64,000 bases of DNA from Puccinia triticina. Taxonomy: Eukaryota > Basidiomycota > Pucciniomycetes > Pucciniales > Pucciniaceae. The position numbers were made by a program, and so were the translations under genes. The DNA lies in contig NC_070569.1 in the NCBI RefSeq assembly GCF_026914185.1, forward strand, positions 1,550,001 through 1,614,000, in the 5' to 3' direction. This document shows, in pieces, positions 36,631 through 46,695 of the stretch (positions are counted from its first letter, which is position 1; each line of letters starts with the position of its first letter). The notes beneath the pieces were generated by a model that made no database searches, had not been told where the DNA came from, and worked only from the letters and a program-made list of their open reading frames with translations.

Positions 36631-37706
36631 GGGAAAAAAATATTAAGAAATTAGATTCAACAAATCCAAAATCAAAAAATGATTTGGAAAGACAACTCCC
36701 AAAGCCGGTTGCAGCAACATACGGGAGTCGTTTTCCCAAAAAACAGGAGTCTTTTTTCCAACCCTCTACTAAAGTACCCGGTTTTTCCGTGTTCATACCC
36801 AGTTTTTGCGTACCCCGTTTTCCGCACTCATACCTGGTTTTGCTTTCCTGCTTATTTTCACACAAAAAAATAACATGGAAATTCATCTGAAATTATGAAT
36901 ATAAGAATTCTGGTGCATTCAAAAGTACCAAAAATAATTTTTTAAATCCAAGTATATTAAAGCCTGTAAATCATGGAACAGAACTTCAAGGGTTCCCCCT
37001 ACAAATCTACCAAAATAACAAAAAAAAAATCAAGGGTCCCCCCTTTTCAAAAGGCAGGTGTTGCAATAGGGGTTTCCCCATACCAATGTACAAAAACCAC
37101 AAAAAAATATAAAAAATCTGTTTTAGGGGTGTGCTTTTGGCATAATGGCTCCATGTGTGCCTTTATATAACATGATTGGGAAAAGCCGCTAAGACTGGAG
37201 CACAGTGAAATGAAGATGAATTGAAGATAGTTCATATCTATCCAAATACTAAGCTTAAAGAATGTGGGTGTTGAGATGTGGGTGTTGAGATGTGGGTGTT
37301 GAGTAGGATGAATCATTATTCCCTGATAAAGCTTAAGAGATCAAGGAAGAGCGTTGAGAATGCCCTATGAAATTTGGCAGAGGATACATAAAGAAATCCA
37401 GACATTTGAGAGTTAAGAGCGCTAGATTGGAAGACCTGCACCGTGTCTGCATGCATAGGTGGTGGTTTTGTGCCTGGAGTACTTCAAGTTCCGTACATCT
37501 GGATCAAGATTCAAGAGAGGTTGGTTTTGAGGAATCGTGTCATTTGAAAAACAAAAGGAGATTTGGGGACTTACAGTCGTCTCTCATGTCACAGACAGGC
37601 AAGTTGATAACACAATCTTCGCTCATGATGTCGTTTGGAGAAACCCTGTGTGACAAGAAATCATTTAGCCACCAAGAAGTTTCCTTGCGTTGAAAGGTGG
37701 AGAGAC
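36631..37706. other. Intergenic, no supported gene
   Basis: A 15-bp tandem unit (GTTGAGATGTGGGTG) is repeated about three times at 37263-37308. Otherwise it is AT-rich and probably includes the 3' flank of the minus-strand gene that ends at 37707. Confidence 0.45.
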
Positions 37707-39733
37707 TCACTTGGTGATGTCAGCAAAAACATCGTGCTCAAAGTTACCGTACTTCTTTTGGCACTCCCAAGAGTTCTTGACAATGTATTCAACGCTGAAG
37801 CCATACTTGTTGGTAACAGAAGATGCGCCATAAACAGTGTTGATTGTCTTCTTTTTGTGAGCTCGGACAACATTGAAAAGCCTGTGAAAATGTGATGGGA
37901 AAATCAGAATTGTAAGCAGCAATGCGTGGTGTTGGAAAAGTGGAGGACCCGTACAGTTTCTGATTGGGGTCACAGTATGAGAGATGGTCATCTCCTTCAC
38001 GCGCCCCACCAGGTCCTTTGCCGTGGCAATCATCCTAGGTCACGTTGAAAATGTTAGAGCCTGTGCATGATAGGGTACAAGTCGCCAGTCTTGTTGGTGA
38101 TTGGGGACTTACAGGTGTGATTGTGACATATGCATTCTGGTAGTGATTCAATTTGAATTTGTTTGAGTCAGTACACACACTTAAGGCAATAATTGTAGGT
38201 GTGAATTAGTTTGCTTTCACTTGCCTGTGCTCGAAGTAGCCTTGCCAACAAGCGACCTTGGACAACACGCATGATTGTTTTTTCGGTGGTCTCCATGAGG
38301 CCAACGGGTGATGCTGGGTTGAAGAAGTGGCCGCCTGCCAAAACCTTGGCTAAACCGTTTTCAGATGTTATTCCATCTGTGAAAGACTTTTCTGTAGCTT
38401 CGGTGACATGCCGGGCAAGATCTCCTTGGGCTTGTGTAATGTAGAATGAAAGCTTAGACCACTAAGATATCCACATACATGTTAGTGCGCTGACGGACGA
38501 GGAGGTCAGTTTCCATGTCTACTTACGGACACGAAGGAAGCGGTCTTGGGAGCGCCTTGGATCCAAGCAGCTATACCCGCTCCAATACCCGTCAAAAACA
38601 GAATTTCAGCTGCGACCTGGAAAGCACCGAGGACTCCACTGGCAAAAAAGGTGATGAGAAGTAGCGCAGTTGCTCCATAAGCAATTCCACGGTACATGTC
38701 GGTGAATATCCACTTCAAATCAACCTCAAATCTGGAGTCAGAAATATTTTCAATTCTGGAATTGTGCAGACGTTGCTTGCATCAGTTTCGGGGACAGGAA
38801 AGACTAATGTGGGTCAAGTCTCCTTACAGGTCTTGACACATAGATGCGGCGACGGCTAAAAGCAAACATTTGTGAGAATAATTTTAGTCAAACTGAATCG
38901 AGTGACTTGATCTACTCACCTTGTAATTGGGAGAGGGAATAGTTGATCGAGTCCGTCAAGGCGTTCATGAAGGAAGTGTATTCCTGAGTAGCGTACAGCA
39001 CCTGCCATGCGGGAGCTTTGACAGGATGACATAGCTAGCACCGGACATCATCCAAGAGAAACTGGCATCAAATTCTTGGATTATGAGCCTATATAAATGT
39101 TCAGGAAGGGGTTCTTACTTGACCGGCATTGCAGTTCTCCCCGATTCCGCATATGAAATTCCTGGCACCGTTGGCAGCAGCGTATTGCTAGAGAAGGAGA
39201 CGGTCAGCAAAAGGCAAATTATGGGGATGCACCATGGCTGAACTACTGACAGCCATTGTCATGTTTTGACCTCCCGGTAGGCTCTTCAATGTGTTATCAA
39301 TGTCGAGGAGCTTCCATGTATCAGGTGTAATTGGAAGTTTCTGGCAGGCGCGAGGATCGCTAGGAGTTTGTGGATTGGATGCATCTAGATGAAGTAGTGA
39401 ACTTGTAAGCCCGTTGAAATCAGAACAGGCTGGGAAGCGTGGACTTTGACTAACTGGTGACGCTCGCTGGCGTTGTTACGGCAGGTACGCTGGCAGGGGA
39501 CGCCGGTACACCGGCGGCTGACGGATGCAAATAGGTTAGGCGGTCCGAGATCGAACGAGTGCAAAACTAGGACGGTGGCGAGGAAGCTTACTTGGGAGAG
39601 ACCGTTTCTGATGGGTGAACGCTTCATGGTCTGGCACTTTGGCCTCACAACTCACTGACAGCAGCGAAAGCGAAGCACAACACACAATTGTGAGCTTCAT
39701 CAATTGAAGTCCCTTGGACTGAGTCCGTCGCAT
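37707..39733 (-). CDS. Secreted or membrane protein, DUF7872-like, 11 exons, about 423 residues
   Basis: Eleven exons close in phase: 39733-39592, 39517-39455, 39384-39251, 39187-39119, 39034-38920, 38855-38828, 38731-38527, 38461-38225, 38136-38113, 38034-37955 and 37881-37707. The N-terminus has a signal peptide (MKLTIVCCASLSLLSVS after a short basic lead). Next come an Ala/Pro/Thr linker and a conserved-looking block RACQKLPITPDTWKLLDID, LPGG, AAANGARNFICGIGENCNAG. A hydrophobic middle (ALLLITFFASGVLGAFQVAA, FLTGIGAGIAAW) predicts one or two membrane helices. From memory this matches a family of basidiomycete proteins labelled DUF7872; no function is known to me. One intron uses a GC donor (GCAAGT at 38224) and exon 9 is only 24 nt. 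The start could also be the Met at 39700. A TATA-like box lies at about 39787-39794. Confidence 0.75.
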
Positions 39734-39786
39734 GTCGGTTCGGTCAAAGGGATAGTGATGCGTGGTGACGGGGGTATCTTCGGTGG

Positions 39787-39794
39787 TTATAAAT
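39787..39794 (-). promoter_or_regulatory. TATA-like box
   Basis: On the minus strand it reads ATTTATAA, about 55-60 nt before the ATG at 39733. Confidence 0.35.
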
Positions 39795-39799
39795 TATGA

Positions 39800-40790
39800 A
39801 CTGAACGAACGTATGTTTGATAGGAATCGATGGACAGGTGTGGATGTACAAATTGGTTACGGCAGGGGAAAAAGGGCGGCAAGTGCGCTTTTCCCGGCTT
39901 TCAGTTGAGGTGCCCTCAAATTTGTTTCTAGTCTTGAAGGACTCCGGAGTCCGACGAATTCAGCGATGCCGACTGAGACACGTCTCCAGTCCTGCGTGTA
40001 CAAAATACTGTGTCCTTAACTTTAGCTGGAGCTGTCCAGACGCGGACTTCGAGGCCAGAGCCAGAAAATGGCGGAGGAGCCCATGATCCGAGCTTGCAAG
40101 ACAGTGTTTCACTGATGGAGAGCACCAAATTGAAACACTTGCACAGATCCATATGTGTGAGGCTATATTCGGCACTCGCCAACGCTGAGTGAAACAAGCT
40201 ATGTAACGCGTCTTGAGTTAGTCGAAAAGTGCAATTTCTAACTTGACGAATCCTGGCAAAACACTGGGCGCATTGCGCCACTCAGCCAGCAGGATTCCTG
40301 TTCCCTGCATGTGACTCCGGCGCCTCTGCTTTAGAGGCGAGTGACTACACCCTCTCCGGGTGCTGGTCGCCAAAAGGCTGAATTGCTAGGCTCGTGGTAA
40401 ATGTAGAAATGCTCTCATTTTATACTAGGGCACAATTTCCTGATGCGTTGAGCCTGATCCTCACACATATTATTCCCTGATCTTGCAGCGCGTCCGAGGA
40501 GAAAAGTGAAGAGGAACCAAAAACGAGACGCTGATCATGTACGCCATAGCGACCACGCTGATAGCTAATATGCAAGATCAAAACAACTAGGTAGAATTTC
40601 GTGCTCACTGTCGGGAACATAAGCTCCTCAAAAACAGATGTCCAGTCTAACATAATTTCTTTCTCACCACAACTTAACACCCTAAATATTTGTGAATTCA
40701 TAGAGCTCCAATCTTCAAGCAATAACTCTTCCAATAGTTCTTTCCCTTTGTTTGATCCAAGTGATAAGCTCGTGTGCCCGTACACCCAAT
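39800..40790. other. Intergenic region between divergent genes
   Basis: A minus-strand ORF of 121 codons (40785-40420) is open but has no motif and overlaps the cutinase promoter region. I leave it unassigned. The rest probably holds promoter sequence for the two flanking genes. Confidence 0.35.
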
Positions 40791-40795
40791 ATCAT

Positions 40796-40803
40796 TATAA
40801 ATA
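40796..40803 (+). promoter_or_regulatory. TATA-like box of the cutinase gene
   Basis: TATAAATA lies 71 nt before the ATG at 40874, followed by a CT-rich, CACCCTCACA-type leader. Confidence 0.45.
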
Positions 40804-40873
40804 ACTCCTAGACACCTGGCAGTCTCTACTCAAACACCCTCACATTCTCAAGTGAATCTGTCCAGGCAGGAAT

Positions 40874-42220
40874 ATGGTTCTCATCAGTTTCAATAAAATG
40901 ATTCTGCTCAGTAGTTTAACCGGTACGAATGTTCGCGGTGGGATGGGAGCGATTGTAAGTAAACCAGCGGCCTCTTCCGCAAGATGTCCAGTTTATTACA
41001 TGATTGGGTACGCACTCGCTTCAGATTATGTGAAAAATCAAAACCAAATCGCTCACAAGGGCCATCTGTTATTCATTAGCGCTCGAGGGACCGGCGAGGG
41101 ACCCAATGGATCTATAGGCTATGCTTCCCTCTACGAGAAGGTCTTGTCCACTGTTCCTGGAGGCAAGGATGCAACTATTAAATTACGTTTAGCGTAATTA
41201 GTGCTAACTTAGCGGTTTTTGAGGCCGCTACGCTACGCTAGATTGTAGCTTAAAATCTATTACATTTAAAGCTAACAGGTATTTGAGAAAAAAGTGCAAT
41301 TTTAGCTGCAAATTACAGCTAATTTAGCTGTAATGGGTAGCTAATTAGCTGTAATTTAGCTGTAATTTAGCGTTAGCGTGATTTAGCGGCTTTGTATTAC
41401 AGCTAAAACTAACAGCCAAAATCATTAGCGGCCAACTACTACGCTACAGAATTAGCGCCGCTAATGTAATTAGCGTAGTAGTTGCTTCCTTGCTGGAGGA
41501 GCAAAAGAAGAGCTGGAATACTCAACCGCGCTCGAATATTCCACCACTGTGAGCCAGGGAGCTCAGACCGAAGTCAAATTCATCATTGGAACTATCTCTA
41601 AGTGCCCGAGGACGATCTTTGTTTTGCTTGGTTACTCGAAAGGAGTCAGTGGAGCGAAATTAAACAGAATTTCTTACACGTCTCCCTCTGACATGTTTTT
41701 ATCCAAACATAACTCTGCCCCCAGGCTATGGTCCAGGTACAAGCTCTGAACTACAAGGAAATTCCTCGAGGTAAAATTATAGCCGTGGTTCTATTTGGAA
41801 ATCCTTACTTCAGGGCTGGTGCGCCTCAAAACAAATGCGGCGGGGTAAGTTTTGCGATAAACTTGGTCTCAATCGTGATGACAATTCTCTTGATTTCACT
41901 GATGCCACATGATCCTCTGATAATTTATGAATATTTACGTAATATCCTGTTAGGATACTGGGATGGGAAACATGTCGAAGTCTGGTGTCAAGATGCCAGA
42001 TCAACTCGCCGATAGGGTGTTTGACTGCTGCGCGCCTCGCGATGAAGTGTGCCAGTCATTTTTTTTTTTTTTTTTTTTTGTACGGATTATTTCTAACGGA
42101 AGCAGACAGCCCCATCACTCTTACGTTGGCAAACACGAAGACGATGCAACTGGATTTGTGATTCAGAAGCTGAGGGCCAAGTTGTATGGTGCCACCCCTC
42201 GTCAGAAGAGAATCTCATGA
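40874..42220 (+). pseudogene. Cutinase-family esterase gene interrupted by a foldback element
   Basis: Cutinases are secreted serine esterases that hydrolyse plant cutin. The three catalytic positions of the family are visible: Ser in GYSKG (just before the intron at 41645), Asp in CCAPRDEVC and His in PHHSYVG. A hydrophobic N-terminus (MILLSSLTG) suits a signal peptide, and the ARGTGEG block is also typical. Introns at about 40991-41059, 41645-41724, 41845-41953 and 42055-42105 (this one with a long T tract) have plausible sites and matching phases. The coding sequence is broken at 41163 by the 329-bp element at 41164-41492, which brings in frame stops (the first at 41195-41197). The reading frame resumes on the far side, so the flanks were one exon before insertion. 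Splicing out of the insert cannot be excluded. Confidence 0.75.
41164..41492. mobile_element. Foldback element with 7-bp TSD, copy 3 (329 bp), inside the cutinase gene
   Basis: The ends are CAAGGATGCAACTA and the inverse (TAGTTGCTTCCTTG). CTGGAGG is duplicated exactly at 41157-41163 and 41493-41499. The body is AT-richer than the other two copies but has the same style: TTAGCG, TAGCTGTAA and GCCGCTA words on both strands. Its TIR start CAAGG matches that of copy 2. Confidence 0.8.
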
Positions 42221-42551
42221 GCATCATTGGTTGTCTCTCTGTCGCGTTCTTTTCTTTGCGCGTTTTTTCTTCAAAATTTGTGGATGTAAATAAATTGATA
42301 CATGTCACTTGTGTGTGATTATGCCCTGACTATATACATATATGTACTCAAAATATTCTCAAGTACTACATATTGATTTCACAGGAGGCTGGAACCATAT
42401 AACAAAGATGGGCTCAACAACATGCTAAGATATGCATCGGTGAAGATATGACCCCACCTGGTTGTGCCGGTCAATAAATACATTGACGAAAATTGAAGCT
42501 TTTGGCAATCATATACATATATTTAAGCATACATTGCTATTTTACTCTAGC

Positions 42552-43958
42552 TCAAATGACTACGCGTTCAACTTCGAAGGACGAGATAACATCCATCAAT
42601 TGATCACTCGCCTTATCCCAAGATTGTTTCAAGTTTGGAAAGAAGGACTTAAGCTGGGTTCCAGGCGAATCGTTTTTGATTTGGGGCAGAAAAGGAAACA
42701 GGAAAGTAGTTAGGTCGGCTAAGGTGGATTCCATGTCTTTTGGAAGGTTTTGGACTGAGGAACGAATGTCGTCTTGATCATCAACACGCATTACTGCGGC
42801 TATGCGATCGAAAACGTATAAGATGTTGGCCAGCTTATTGAGAGGACTATAGATTGATACCGGGGTAAAGTACAATTGGTTTATTGTCCGCGAGTTGAGC
42901 TCTGTACCTGATTCCGATATGAGTTTCTTTGCGATCGCTTGGGAAGTCTTCTTGACCATGATTCTTCCTAGTTTGACGAGCGGTATGGCGGACTTGGCCA
43001 CTTGGACTATCAACTTTGTTTTGGTGCTTCTCTCGTTTTTATCGTACCTAGGATCGGCTTCCATTGTAGATATGAGTGCGCGGTTGGTACGGCAAGTGAA
43101 CATCTTTAGAGACTCTTCAAATGAATCCTGTGCCCGTAGCCAAGCTTCTTGGACCAAAGCCCAGTCGGATTTTTGGCACCAGTTGATCGTTATGTCGATC
43201 GTATCGTGACAAAAAGCCATACTTGTCTGGATGACTTCCCTCAACTCGGACCCCTCCTTCAAAATCCATTCATCTTCGTTGACGCTATCTGGCATGGCGC
43301 ACCATTCGATGAAGTCCTTAAGATCGCGGAATAACTGGTGGTAGATTAAATATCTGACAAAATGCTGAATATTCTGTCTAAGAAGAGAGAAGCGGAAGAC
43401 TTTCAACTTTTCTAAGTGATGATCATGATCTTCGTCCGGTAAAGGTGATTCTAGGGTGAGTGTGACGGTGGCAGATACAATGCCCTCTAAAGTCTGATCG
43501 ACATGTGATAAGGCCTCTAGAGTTGGATTGGTGACCGGTTTGGGGTTCTTCTGGGGATCGATCAGGTCGAGTGAGCTCAGAAGCGAAGAGAGTTGGGATT
43601 TGAACAAAGGCAGTAGGTTCAAATGTAGATTCTCCAAGATTTCAGGTTTCTTGCCCATGGCCTCAATTGTTAGACTTGGATCCTTGCTACCTGGCTGCGT
43701 AACCTCGAAACTGTGCCTGTGAGTCAAACCCTCCAGCACGTCAACGATGCGGGCTGTTCAGAAGGAAAGAGTCACTAATGAGTTGTGCTCGTTTGAAGGA
43801 TCCCTTAATTACAATCAAAATAGTTTGGAAAAAAGCTATCTGGACTGACAGATCCTCTCTTCCCTATCCATTTGTTCAAAGGTTTCTCTGGAACCGTCAA
43901 ATCGTTCCATCATGGTTTGTGGTCTCGTCCTGCCGTATACAATTGTAGTGCGATTCAT
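42552..43958 (-). CDS. Hypothetical helical protein, two exons, about 436 residues
   Basis: Exon 1 is 43958-43850, then a 96-nt intron (GTCAGT donor, CAG acceptor) and exon 2 43753-42552; phases agree (1 + 2 nt). Translation is free of stops and rich in Leu, Ile, Asp and Glu, with regular heptad-like helices. It shows no signal peptide, membrane segment or known catalytic motif. Recognisable blocks are DLKDFIEWCAMP, FCHDTIDITINWC and SDWALVQEAWLRAQDSFEES. I recall proteins of this general look as expanded families in rust genomes, but cannot name one. The start at 43958 follows an open upstream frame, so the N-terminus may be longer. Plus-strand ORFs over it are shadows. Confidence 0.65.
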
Positions 43959-44039
43959 TGCGACATCCGGCTTTAGTTCTTCACTCAGAGCATCCGCATT
44001 GCTTGATGGTTGCTTCCGAGTATGTGTACTTGAGCGTGG

Positions 44040-44280
44040 TGAGAAAAACACACGACTACACCCGGGGAGTCCATCCACAGGGAAATCACGCGGAATCCAC
44101 GAGGACTCCACGTGGTGGCCGCGCGCGAGGTCGGACCAGCGGCTGGAGGTCCACACGTTCACGTGCCCTCCACCAAGTGGATCACGGGGGCACCTCGTGA
44201 TGGCCCCGAGGATTCCACGGATACTTACAGATGTGTACCCGTGGAATCCACGTGGCCACGTAGGCGGGCCTGAAAAATTT
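44040..44280. repeat. GC-rich inverted repeats around CCACGTGG
   Basis: GGAATCCACG and CGTGGAATCC type words occur in both orientations, ending with CCGTGGAATCCACGTGGCCACG at 44244-44265. It looks like part of a foldback element; ends were not defined. Confidence 0.45.
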
Positions 44281-44284
44281 AGCG

Positions 44285-44525
44285 GGAATAGCCCGTTAAA
44301 GAATGTCCCAATGGGACTCGAGCCCATAACAAGGGCAGGGAGCCTTGGTAAGAGGGAGTCCCACACAACGCACACTACGGGCAAATAGGTGTCGTTGCAG
44401 CCCGCAGCGTCACCTGACGTTTCATTTGGGGTTGCGGCCGCAGTGACTGCGCCTACTTGCGCAGTCACGCGGGCTTGCAACGACAGGGTGACGCTGCATC
44501 CCGCAGCGACAGCTACATGCCTGTA
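44285..44525 (-). repeat. Possible tRNA-derived SINE, copy 1
   Basis: On the minus strand, GGGCTCGAGTCCCATTGGG resembles a pol III B box with its T arm. It is preceded by a segment with two copies of a GGTGACGCTGC / GCAGCGTCACC stem. The copy at 62080-62240 has the same arrangement (B-box-like GGTTCAAGCCC and GTGACGCTGC). No tRNA cloverleaf can be completed. Confidence 0.35.
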
Positions 44526-44734
44526 GTGGCAGCCATTTCACATTCCTGTACCGCGCTTCTTCACACGCTATCAACCCGCCAAACAATGGGTTGCGATTGG
44601 GTTTGCGATTGGTTTTTTTCTTAAGTTTTTTTTTTCAAGTTTTCTTTTCCTCTCTTCAAAATCAAGTTTTGTTGGACTTTCAAAACCTCAGGACCAGCCT
44701 GAGGTGGTCTTGGCTGGAAGTAAAAAAAAAAAAA

Positions 44735-45000
44735 TGCCGTGGAACCGACGTGAGCAACAAGCTGATGTGGTCTCCATGCGTGCCAGGAAGGCACATCGTG
44801 GAACCAACGGGGAAAAGTGTGAAGCCCATTGGTTCCACGTGGAAAAAACCTGTTTTGTGGAACCGACGAGCTTACCAAGGGGTTACCGAGCCGATCCTCG
44901 TCGGTTCCACGGATTACCCTCCTCTCGTCGGTTCCACAAACGGGCGGGGCAGGAAGTACCCCCACCGTGTAGGTAAATCTTTAGGTAGCCAGTGAGTCCC
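44735..45000. repeat. GGTTCCAC / GTGGAACC palindromic repeats
   Basis: CGTGGAACCGACG and CGTCGGTTCCACG words are repeated in both orientations, then a GTAGGTAAATCTTTAGGTAGC segment follows. It resembles the palindrome-built element bodies elsewhere in the window, but I could not define ends. Confidence 0.4.
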
Positions 45001-45179
45001 GCGAGGCTTGGTTGCTTAGCTAAAGAAAAAACCCACCCTTGCCAGCCGGTATCGGCTTGGTAGGTAGCATTTAGATAAAGACACCATCACCACCCTTGTG
45101 TCCATTCAGCCTCTCTGTAGGTAAACATAAAACACAACACTATTATCACATACAGACCTTTGCCGATCCCGGCCCGATC

Positions 45180-45580
45180 GGGCTTGAATGCATCCATTCA
45201 ATGACCACTTGACCGTTCATCAAATAGATACAATCAGCAACCGGTAACAGATTATATTTGGAGCTGTTGTATGACCGGTAATCATAAAACTGGTCATCAA
45301 AAGACCATTCATCATTAAAAGGCCTGTGATTGATAGAACGGTCATCAAAAGACCGGTCATCAAAAGACCGATCATTGAGAGACCGTTCATCAAAAGCCCG
45401 GTGATCGGTCATTGAAAGACTGGTGATCAACAGGGGTGATTGGTAATAAATATCCCTCCATTCAATGACCGTTCTTCACTGGTCATCAAATGGGGGTTCA
45501 CAATCTCAAGACACTCAAGTTCCTCTATGTATGCAGGTGGGTTGATGACCGGTCAATCAGTCTTTATCGGTCATCAGAAG
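45180..45580. repeat. GACCGGTCAT hairpin cluster
   Basis: About ten copies of AAAAGACCGGTCATC and related ATGACCGGT words occur in alternating orientation, the same vocabulary as the cores of the elements at 22895 and 25629. Confidence 0.6.
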
Positions 45581-45613
45581 GAGATCATATTTTTTTTGGA
45601 TAACTGGGGGGTA

Positions 45614-45862
45614 TGTACAGCCAGTCCAAGATTGCTTGCAGCTTTGGCTGTGAAATTCAGAAAATTACCACGCGTACACAAACGTTCTGCGCCGCTGCAA
45701 ACATCCGTGCACAGGGGCCGTGCACATGTCACTGCCCCATATGTCACCAGTCCGTGTACTATGTCACTGGGGGTGTGGTGCGTATCACCAAACCAAACCC
45801 AGACGCTCTTGCAGATTGGCATCATCGGTGCTCTCGCAGATTGGCATCATTGGCCGGCACAA
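45614..45862 (+). repeat. Dispersed repeat, copy in + orientation
   Basis: It runs from CAGCCAGTCCAAGATTGCTT to two copies of GCAGATTGGCATCAT. The inverse copy is at 53612-53843. Both give the same partial translation (with KPNPDALADWHH), but neither is a complete gene, so I treat it as a repeat of unknown origin. Confidence 0.65.
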
Positions 45863-46695
45863 AACCCACCCAGGCACTCTACTCCGATTGGCATCATTGG
45901 TCAACCCATCACTCGATGAAATCAATGAGATGCATGGCACCAATGTCAGTTTGGACTCTGTTTGCCGCTGGTGTTTGCTGTACGAGACCACTTGGGCCGT
46001 GGTTGTCAGCCTTAGAGATACATCAAGTATCCAAAAGACTGCAATAACTTAGTAAACAATAATAATTAGTGAATTATTATTGCAGAATCTGATTCCTCAT
46101 CATAAATTAAGGGGGGTCACCCATTCAAAGTAACCCCTTATTCCTATTCCTTCATGTACTAATTGTATAAATAAGAATTGGCCCCAGAAAGCGCCCAAAA
46201 ATGGCATTACATATAAAAAATTAGTAAAATAAACAAAGCACATAAAAATAAACTGCTTTAAATTAAAGAGTAATATTACTCGTGTAAAAATACCCCATGA
46301 AAGCATTATGTAGACTTCTACTGAAGCACTTTCACATGACGATTGGTTATAAACATGTCATGTGACAGAGTCAGGGAAATTAGTCTATTATAATACAAAT
46401 AAGTTGCCCACAGCCAAGCCTTGTTCACGGCTACACCTCAGGATACTCTCATAGGGAGAAAAGGACTTAGTGGTTGCGCCCACTGAAGTCCCCTCTATAA
46501 ATAGAGGCCTATTTGGCTCTCAGGAAAAGATCCCCCAGACCATCCACCACCCATAAACCGTAAGTTTGCCGTGAATATATTCTCCCCTGCTACTATTGTA
46601 GCCCCTTTTCCTTTTAAACCATCCCATTTATGATTTTTAGGCACTTGGTTGAATTTTCACAGCAGTATATGAGAATTTAAAAGAAACATTGAGGT

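Noticed and set aside
40420..40785. 121-codon minus-strand ORF divergent from the cutinase gene
   Set aside because: Open but without motif, and it overlaps the likely cutinase promoter.
45613..46047. 144-codon ORF with Cys residues that could suggest a zinc-binding protein
   Set aside because: The same sequence is repeated inverted at 53612-53843 with indels; it behaves as a dispersed repeat.
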